From: Sulfurimonas sp.
Lineage (GTDB): Bacteria; Campylobacterota; Campylobacteria; Campylobacterales; Sulfurimonadaceae
Assembly: GCA_026987995.1 (NCBI GenBank)
Contig: JALSMC010000207.1
Coordinates: forward strand, 1 to 11,944
Direction of reading: 5' to 3'
DNA: 11,944 nt
Part shown: in pieces, positions 8,134 through 11,944 of the stretch
How the letters are laid out: every line of letters begins with the position of its first letter
How positions within the stretch are numbered: position 1 is the stretch's first letter
Program-made: the position numbers and the translations under genes
The notes under the pieces: model-generated
What the model was told of the DNA's origin: nothing
The model's input: only the letters and a program-made list of their open reading frames with translations
Database searches by the model: none

Positions 8134-8165
8134 TTAACATTCTCTTAACACCAAAAGTATATACT
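8134..8165 (+). promoter_or_regulatory. TTAAC direct-repeat promoter of the FmdE-like gene
   Basis: TTAACA at 8134-8139 and TTAACA at 8145-8150 (11-bp period), then TATACT at 8160-8165, exactly 20 bp after the first hexamer. The predicted transcript starts near 8172, about 20 nt before the ATG at 8192. Because this start lies after 8168, an in-frame TTG there could not begin the protein. A 12-bp gap (8122-8133) separates it from the divergent element, and an AT-rich palindrome (TTAATA-TT-TATTAA, 8124-8137) fills the centre. Confidence 0.75.
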
Positions 8166-8191
8166 TCTTGCAACTTAATAGAGGAAAAAAT

Positions 8192-8788
8192 ATGAAATAC
8201 CCACAATTTTTTAATGATATAGAGTCTATAACTCTTTATGATGATCTGAGTCAGTTTTTAGGTGTAAATGATGATGGTGTTGTTGAGATTACTTATGCAG
8301 ATATTGTCAAAACTGCAGGGCATAGTTGTGCTACTGTAGCAGGGGCTTATTTGGTAGCGCTCAAAGGACTTAAGGCTCTTTATGGTGAGACCCTTCCTGC
8401 ACGTGGTATGATACAAGTAGAGCTAAAAAATGCTCCTACAGAAGATAATGCAGGTGTAGTAGCTTCAGTTCTCTCAAACATTACAGGAGCGACAATAGAT
8501 TTCGGTTTTGGTGGCATACCTACAGGGAAGTACAACAGAAGAAACTTGCTCTTTTTTAGTGCAAACATAGATGCTGATGTCTGTTTTACTCGTAAAGATA
8601 CAGGCAAAAAAGTCTATGTTAGCTACACACCACAAAAAGTAGTAAACCCAATGGCAATCCTAAAAAGTGCTATCGTTCCAGATGCAACAGAGGAGGACAA
8701 AAAAAGTTTTCCAAAGAGATTTCAAGAGATGGTAAAGAGTGTTTTTGAAAATAGTGATAAAGTTATCAGTGTCAGAATAGAATCTTAA
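8192..8788 (+). CDS. FmdE-like soluble protein of unknown function (198 aa)
   Basis: The N-terminal half resembles the FmdE family (named for a formylmethanofuran dehydrogenase subunit but widespread in organisms lacking that pathway). Seen here: TAGHSCATVAGAYLVALKGLKALYG (H44, C46), matching the family pattern of His-x-Cys followed by a Gly-rich helix, then NAGVVASVLSNITGATIDFGFGG (about 86-108), matching the second conserved block ending in a Gly-rich turn, and FTRKDTGKKVYV (132-143). It has no signal peptide or membrane segment, so it is cytoplasmic. H44, C46 and possibly C131 could bind a metal; that is inference. The ATG at 8192 has GAGGA about 6 nt upstream and lies 20 nt after the predicted transcript start. 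It is divergent from the RND operon and carries the same promoter type. No methanofuran genes are nearby, so its job is probably unrelated to that pathway. Confidence 0.72.
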   Translation: MKYPQFFNDIESITLYDDLSQFLGVNDDGVVEITYADIVKTAGHSCATVAGAYLVALKGLKALYGETLPARGMIQVELKNAPTEDNAGVVASVLSNITGATIDFGFGGIPTGKYNRRNLLFFSANIDADVCFTRKDTGKKVYVSYTPQKVVNPMAILKSAIVPDATEEDKKSFPKRFQEMVKSVFENSDKVISVRIES

Positions 8789-8816
8789 CATAGAATTAAC
8801 ATTATGAAGATATACT
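8785..8816 (+). promoter_or_regulatory. TTAAC direct-repeat promoter of the cytochrome/EF-hand gene pair
   Basis: TTAACA at 8785-8790 and TTAACA at 8796-8801 (11-bp period), then TATACT at 8811-8816, exactly 20 bp after the first hexamer. The first repeat contains the TAA stop codon of the FmdE-like gene. The predicted transcript starts near 8823, which excludes an in-frame ATG at 8804 as the start and supports the ATG at 8846 about 23 nt downstream. I see no terminator between the two genes, so read-through from the upstream promoter is also possible. Confidence 0.75.
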
Positions 8817-8845
8817 TACCTTATAAACAAAATAAGGAGTTTATG

Positions 8846-9664
8846 ATGAAAAGTTCAATATTAATAATAGTAGGTTTAGCAACAACTGCTTTTGCTTCAC
8901 CAAGTGCGGAGCTTGTTTTTGACAGTAAATGTGCAGTATGTCATATTAAAACCATGCCAACAGATAGAGCAAATATGGTAGCACCTGCACTTATTGGAGT
9001 TATGAGACATGTTAAAATGGCATATCCAAACAAAGATGAAGCTGTGAAATTTATAGTTGACTATGTTCAAAACCCTAGTAAAGATAAAGCTATATGTATG
9101 CCACAAAAGATAGCTCGCTTTGGGTTGATGCCATCTCAAAAAGGCAACATAACTAAAAAAGAGCTGCAAGAGGTCTCGGAGTGGATGTTTGATAACTATC
9201 CACCTGCAAACTTCGCTTGTAATTCAAGAGCACAAGGCAAAGGCGGTATGCCTAGAGGTGGTAAAGGGATGATGAATCGTCCTAGTTTCTCAATGTTTGA
9301 TACAGATGGAAATGGTGTGATTACTCAAGAAGAATTTAACACTTTTAGAACAACAAGAATGCAAAATAGAATGAATACTCAAGGTCAGATGCAAGGTAGA
9401 AGTGGTATGGGTCAAAGACAAGGTAGTGGTATGCAAAACAGACCAACATTTGTAATGTTTGATGCAAATGGAGATGGGGTAGTTACAAAAAAAGAGCTTA
9501 CAGACTTTAGAGAAAAAAGACAATCACAAAGATCTGCTCAAGGAATGCCTATGCGAAATGCAGCAAATGCACCGTCTTTTGAGAGTATGGATATAGATGC
9601 TAATGGAGAGTTGACTCAAGAGGAGTTGAACACTTTTAGAATGAATAGATTTAACAAAAAATAA
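8846..9664 (+). CDS. periplasmic monoheme cytochrome c fused to three EF-hands
   Basis: Exported protein of 272 residues. The signal peptide is about 1-17 (MKSSILIIVGLATTAFA). A cytochrome c-like domain follows (about 20-120) with the heme site CAVCH (C29, C32, H33) and a likely axial Met at M95 in RFGLMPSQ. After a Met/Gly/Arg linker come three canonical 12-residue EF-hand loops: D152-E163 (DTDGNGVITQEE), D206-E217 (DANGDGVVTKKE) and D249-E260 (DIDANGELTQEE), separated by Met/Gln/Arg-rich linkers. The domain pattern predicts electron transfer or redox sensing with calcium binding. The start at 8846 has AAGGAG 6 nt upstream; an ATG at 8843 is only 3 nt from it, and one at 8804 precedes the predicted transcript start. 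It is followed after 10 nt by the DUF1104-like gene, and its own promoter element is at 8785-8816. Met-rich linkers could bind copper, by inference only. Confidence 0.85.
   Translation: MKSSILIIVGLATTAFASPSAELVFDSKCAVCHIKTMPTDRANMVAPALIGVMRHVKMAYPNKDEAVKFIVDYVQNPSKDKAICMPQKIARFGLMPSQKGNITKKELQEVSEWMFDNYPPANFACNSRAQGKGGMPRGGKGMMNRPSFSMFDTDGNGVITQEEFNTFRTTRMQNRMNTQGQMQGRSGMGQRQGSGMQNRPTFVMFDANGDGVVTKKELTDFREKRQSQRSAQGMPMRNAANAPSFESMDIDANGELTQEELNTFRMNRFNKK
9398..9440 (+). repeat. Met/Gln-rich segment copied in the next gene
   Basis: This 43-bp segment of the cytochrome/EF-hand gene (encoding RSGMGQRQGSGMQN) closely matches 9876-9918 in the DUF1104-like gene (RSGMGQGHGMGMQN), in the same reading frame. 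The ends are nearly identical at DNA level and the middle has diverged. This suggests copying between neighbours or strong shared constraint. Confidence 0.5.
9614..9641 (+). repeat. internal EF-hand DNA repeat (pairs with 9323-9350)
   Basis: This 28-bp segment encoding the end of the third EF-hand (TQEELNTFR) matches 9323-9350, the end of the first EF-hand (TQEEFNTFR), at 25 of 28 bases. The second EF-hand (TKKELTDFR) is more diverged. This points to internal duplication of EF-hand units. Confidence 0.55.
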
Positions 9665-9674
9665 GGAGAAAATT

Positions 9675-9923
9675 ATGAAAAAGTTAATACTAATAGCTAT
9701 TTTAGCAACAACAATATGGGGAGCAGATTTTTCAGGCTACACGACTGAAAAGCTCATAGAGATGAGAGGTACTGTAGCTGTAGAGCAGAGAGATGCTTTT
9801 AGAGCTGAGATGAAAAAAAGAATCAAAACAATGACACCAGAGCAAAAAGAGCTTTTTATGCAAAGTAAACAAAAAAGAAGTGGCATGGGTCAAGGTCATG
9901 GCATGGGGATGCAAAACTACTAA
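9675..9923 (+). CDS. small exported DUF1104-like protein with Met/His-rich tail (82 aa)
   Basis: Small periplasmic protein: a signal peptide (MKKLILIAILATTIWG, cleavage near A17) is followed by a charged two-helix region with FSGYTTEKLIEMRGTVAVEQ and AEMKKRIKTMTPEQKELFM, the pattern I associate with DUF1104 proteins of Campylobacterota. The tail is Met/Gly/His-rich (RSGMGQGHGMGMQNY) and could bind a soft metal. AAGGAG lies 6 nt before the ATG and overlaps the stop codon of the cytochrome/EF-hand gene, so the two form an operon. Part of the tail (RSGMGQ...GMQN) repeats a linker segment of that upstream protein at both DNA and protein level. The molecular function of the family is unknown to me. 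Confidence 0.8.
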   Translation: MKKLILIAILATTIWGADFSGYTTEKLIEMRGTVAVEQRDAFRAEMKKRIKTMTPEQKELFMQSKQKRSGMGQGHGMGMQNY

Positions 9924-9929
9924 TGTATT

Positions 9930-9952
9930 CTGCAGATAGACAATATCTGCAG
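9930..9952 (+). terminator. perfect 9-bp stem-loop after the DUF1104-like gene
   Basis: CTGCAGATA (9930-9938), loop GACAA, TATCTGCAG (9944-9952): a perfect 9-bp stem starting 7 nt after the stop codon. There is no T-run after it, so it is not a standard intrinsic terminator. It may protect the 3' end of the transcript or limit read-through into the next gene. The TCTTCGAAGA palindrome at 9963-9972 follows shortly. Confidence 0.35.
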
Positions 9953-9984
9953 TCATAAGGAGTCTTCGAAGAGTTCAATAATCT

Positions 9985-10014
9985 TTGACAAACAGACAAA
10001 TACCTGACAATAAT
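9985..10014 (+). promoter_or_regulatory. possible second, sigma70-like promoter before the second outer membrane factor
   Basis: TTGACA at 9985-9990 is followed, after 18 bp, by AATAAT at 10009-10014. The first hexamer is perfect, the second weak. The GACAA core occurs three times here (9987, 9995 and 10006), the last two 11 bp apart, so this could instead be another regulator site. It lies upstream of the better-supported TTAAC element. Confidence 0.22.
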
Positions 10015-10032
10015 AAATATCAAATACTTCAT

Positions 10033-10064
10033 TTAACATTCGCTTAACATGATAATTATATAAT
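10033..10064 (+). promoter_or_regulatory. TTAAC direct-repeat promoter of the second TolC/HlyD operon
   Basis: TTAACA at 10033-10038 and TTAACA at 10044-10049 (11-bp period), then the consensus -10 TATAAT at 10059-10064, exactly 20 bp after the first hexamer. The predicted transcript starts near 10071, about 29 nt before the ATG at 10100. An in-frame ATG at 10067 lies before this start and is therefore unlikely to be used. Of the five elements this one has the best -10, so it may have the highest basal activity. Confidence 0.77.
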
Positions 10065-10099
10065 ATATGCTTATTATAAAAATCAGGAGTAATGAATTT

Positions 10100-11356
10100 A
10101 TGAAAAATCTCTTTTTATATCTTGTATCTTTTCTTTTTCTGAGTATAGGCTCTCTTTTTGCTGAATCACTCTCTTTGGAAAAAGCGATACAAACAGCACT
10201 AAAACACCATCCAGATGTTCGCACATTTTCACTTAAGGTAAAGCAGTCTGAGTCCGCTTATGACTCTGCATTTGCAAGTTATCTGCCTCAAGTGTCACTT
10301 CAGGCAAACTACAATGCACTCCAGACTTATGTACTCCCTCAAAATGGTACTTTTCATACCATAGATGATGATGGTTGGAGTGCGGGGGCTTCACTCCAAC
10401 AGAAGATTTGGGATTTTTCTAAAACCTCTTCTTTGGTTAATGCATCTAAACTCGATAGCACTATCTCAGAGCTCTCACTCAAAGATTTTAAATCTCTGCT
10501 TCGTTCACAAGTCAAAGGCTTATATGCTCTTATGTATGTACAAAAAGAGGCTATAGATGTTCGTAAAAAAGATTTAGAAGCGAAAGAGGCTTACTATGCT
10601 CAGGCAAAAGCACTTGTAAAAGAGGGACTCAAAACAGATGCAGATGCAAGTCGTTTTCTCTCTTCTGTTTATATCGCACAGGATAACTTAGCCATCTCTC
10701 GTGCCTCATTTTTAAAGGCAAAAAACTCCCTCTCTCTTTACATGGGAGAGAGTATATCAGATGAGGTAGAGCTTGAGAATAGTTTTGAGAGTACTCCTCA
10801 TATAGAAAAAGAGACACTTCAAAAAGATATACTTCAAAACAACTACCAACTCCAAATAGTCTCAAAAAGTATAGAGAAAAATCAACTGATTCATAAATCG
10901 ACTCAAGCTTCTCACTATGGTTCCATAGATGCAGTAGCATCCTACACACACTTTGATACACTTAATGCATATGATGCCAAAAATGCAGGAATCGTTTTAA
11001 ATATACCACTCTATAGTGGTGGAAGAACTTCAGCAGAGGTGCAAAAAGCAGATATAAGTACACAAATAGCGAAGGCACAAGAGGCTTCAGAGCTTTTAAA
11101 ACTCCAAGAGCAGAGTGAATCACTTCTCATAGATATAGAACGCTACAAAAAGACAATAGCCGCGAAAAAAGCACAAGAGCACTCTGCACAAAAGACACTT
11201 AATGTTTTAGAGGGACGCTACAAAGAGGGTCTTGCAACTTACATAGAGGTGTTAGATGCTACTTCACTTCTCTTAAATGCGAAGTTAGGACTACTTGAAG
11301 CTTACTACTCAAAAAGTATAGCCTTAAACAATTTAGAGTACTTACAAGGAAAATAG
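10100..11356 (+). CDS. second TolC-family outer membrane efflux protein
   Basis: Outer membrane channel of an export system; 418 residues from the chosen start. The signal peptide is about 1-21 (ending IGSLFA). The OEP two-fold pattern is clear: SLEKAIQTALKHHPDV near the N-terminus, a helical stretch with VKEGLKTDADASRFLSSVY and KAKNSLSLYMG closing repeat one, and YKEGLATYIEVLDATSLLLNA plus ALNNLEYLQG closing repeat two. The ATG at 10100 has AGGAG 10 nt upstream, a little long. The ATG at 10067 would add 11 residues but overlaps the promoter. The adaptor gene follows after 2 nt. It is clearly diverged from the outer membrane factor encoded at 6714-8057, so this is a separate export system rather than a recent duplicate. 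Confidence 0.92.
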   Translation: MKNLFLYLVSFLFLSIGSLFAESLSLEKAIQTALKHHPDVRTFSLKVKQSESAYDSAFASYLPQVSLQANYNALQTYVLPQNGTFHTIDDDGWSAGASLQQKIWDFSKTSSLVNASKLDSTISELSLKDFKSLLRSQVKGLYALMYVQKEAIDVRKKDLEAKEAYYAQAKALVKEGLKTDADASRFLSSVYIAQDNLAISRASFLKAKNSLSLYMGESISDEVELENSFESTPHIEKETLQKDILQNNYQLQIVSKSIEKNQLIHKSTQASHYGSIDAVASYTHFDTLNAYDAKNAGIVLNIPLYSGGRTSAEVQKADISTQIAKAQEASELLKLQEQSESLLIDIERYKKTIAAKKAQEHSAQKTLNVLEGRYKEGLATYIEVLDATSLLLNAKLGLLEAYYSKSIALNNLEYLQGK

Positions 11357-11358
11357 AA

Positions 11359-11944
11359 ATGAAAAACAGTATAAAATATCTCATAATTATAGCACTCATA
11401 GCAGGAGCTGGAGCACTTTTTTATAGTAAGGTATATATCCCAAAAACGACTTATGTAAAAGAGTCGGTCAAAGTGAAAGATATGGCTATAGAAGTCTCAG
11501 GCATAGGAACACTCGATGCACAAAATATTTACAGAGTGAGTGCTGGAGTAAATGCCAAACTGCTAGAGATGGAGTTTGAGGCAGGGGAGTGGGTCAAAAA
11601 AGGTGACCTTTTAGCAAAACTTGATAGTGTCGATATGCCAGTAGCACTCTCACAAAGTAAAATAAGTGTCACAAAATCTCGCTCAGAACTTACAGCCTTG
11701 CAGAAAGAGCTAGAGAGTCTCAAAGCGCAAAAACATCTTGCTCTCATCACATTTGAGCGCTATAAAAAGCTTAAAAAACAGTCCTATGCTTCACAGTCAG
11801 AGTATGACAAAGCAGCTGCTGACTTGGATGTAGTAGAGGCTCAGATGAAGTCAACACAGGCACATATAGCTTCTGCACGCATAGCGATAAGCATTGCTCA
11901 AAAGAGTGTCAAAGCTCTTGAGGAAAAACTTGCTCGGTTTGAGG
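11359..11944 (+). CDS. HlyD/MacA-type periplasmic adaptor, cut by window end
   Basis: The reading frame stays open to the end of the window, giving 195 visible residues. The N-terminus MKNSIKYLIIIALIAGAGALFYSK is a signal anchor. A beta-rich segment with VSGIGTLDAQNIYRVSAGVNAKL is followed by the lipoyl half-motif MEFEAGEWVKKGDLLAKLDSVD (about 71-92), then a long coiled-coil hairpin (about 95-195) rich in Lys, Ala, Gln and Leu with an SYASQSEYDKAAADL turn. AAGGA lies 8 nt before the ATG, and the gene starts 2 nt after the outer membrane factor stop, so they are one operon. The missing part should hold the second lipoyl half and beta-barrel. The next gene should be the inner-membrane pump, either a MacB-type ABC protein or an RND permease; the visible part does not settle which. 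Confidence 0.88.
   Translation, partial: MKNSIKYLIIIALIAGAGALFYSKVYIPKTTYVKESVKVKDMAIEVSGIGTLDAQNIYRVSAGVNAKLLEMEFEAGEWVKKGDLLAKLDSVDMPVALSQSKISVTKSRSELTALQKELESLKAQKHLALITFERYKKLKKQSYASQSEYDKAAADLDVVEAQMKSTQAHIASARIAISIAQKSVKALEEKLARFE

Noticed and set aside
8168..8191. TTG-initiated N-terminal extension of the FmdE-like protein
   Set aside because: It begins before the predicted transcription start near 8172 and lacks a ribosome site, whereas the ATG at 8192 has GAGGA at good spacing.
9290..9523. Minus-strand open frame with SICIKH repeats in the cytochrome/EF-hand gene
   Set aside because: Its repeats are the reverse complement of the EF-hand repeats; it has no support of its own.
10092..10103. 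Three-codon minicistron (ATG AAT TTA TGA) whose stop overlaps the second TolC start
   Set aside because: It lies only 2 nt after AGGAG, too close for initiation; more likely chance.
10629..10961. Minus-strand open frame of 110 codons inside the second TolC gene
   Set aside because: Antisense to a clear OEP-family protein, with unnatural composition and no promoter or ribosome site.

Overview
The window looks like a chromosomal segment of a free-living Campylobacterota bacterium, probably Sulfurimonas or a relative. This rests on AT-rich DNA, short intergenic gaps, heavy AAA/TTT codon use, a DUF1104-type small protein (a family I know from Campylobacter, Helicobacter and relatives), and the style of the two-component and efflux proteins. 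The genus is an inference. No RNA gene, insertion sequence, CRISPR array or phage gene was seen.

Layout. Positions 1-138 hold nothing I can name with confidence. A small unknown plus-strand gene (139-363) converges on, and overlaps by 4 bp, a minus-strand operon running 2485 to 360: an unknown Met/Gln-rich 107-residue protein, an OmpR-type response regulator and a histidine kinase. A second minus-strand operon (8057 to 2549) encodes a complete tripartite RND pump in the order outer membrane factor, adaptor, permease. From the same intergenic region a plus-strand gene for an FmdE-like soluble protein (8192-8788) diverges. It is followed by a periplasmic cytochrome c/EF-hand fusion and a small DUF1104-like protein (8846-9923), then a second outer membrane factor and adaptor (10100 to the window end; the adaptor is cut off).

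What ties it together. Five transcription units carry the same 32-bp promoter-like element: TTAAC-N6-TTAAC (TTAAT in one half-site), a direct repeat with 11-bp period, then exactly 10 bp, then a -10-like hexamer (TATACT three times, TATAAT, TAAAAT). Each lies about 25-35 bp before a well-supported start codon. None has a standard TTGACA -35 in register. This is the expected architecture for activation by an OmpR/PhoB-family regulator, and one copy precedes the operon encoding such a regulator. My reading is a self-contained, autoregulated envelope-stress or efflux regulon: one two-component system controlling its own operon, an RND pump, a second TolC/HlyD export system, and Met-rich periplasmic proteins including a cytochrome-calcium-binding fusion. 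The architecture resembles what I recall of the Campylobacter jejuni DccRS regulon (TTCAC-N6-TTCAC). The signal is unknown; Met-rich periplasmic proteins make a metal such as copper one candidate, but the sequence does not prove this.

The promoter elements also correct gene starts: for the FmdE-like protein, the cytochrome fusion and the second outer membrane factor, longer in-frame versions would begin at or before the predicted transcription start, so the shorter starts with Shine-Dalgarno sites are preferred. The longest gene-free stretches are 9924-10099 and 8058-8191, both under 300 bp and both regulatory.
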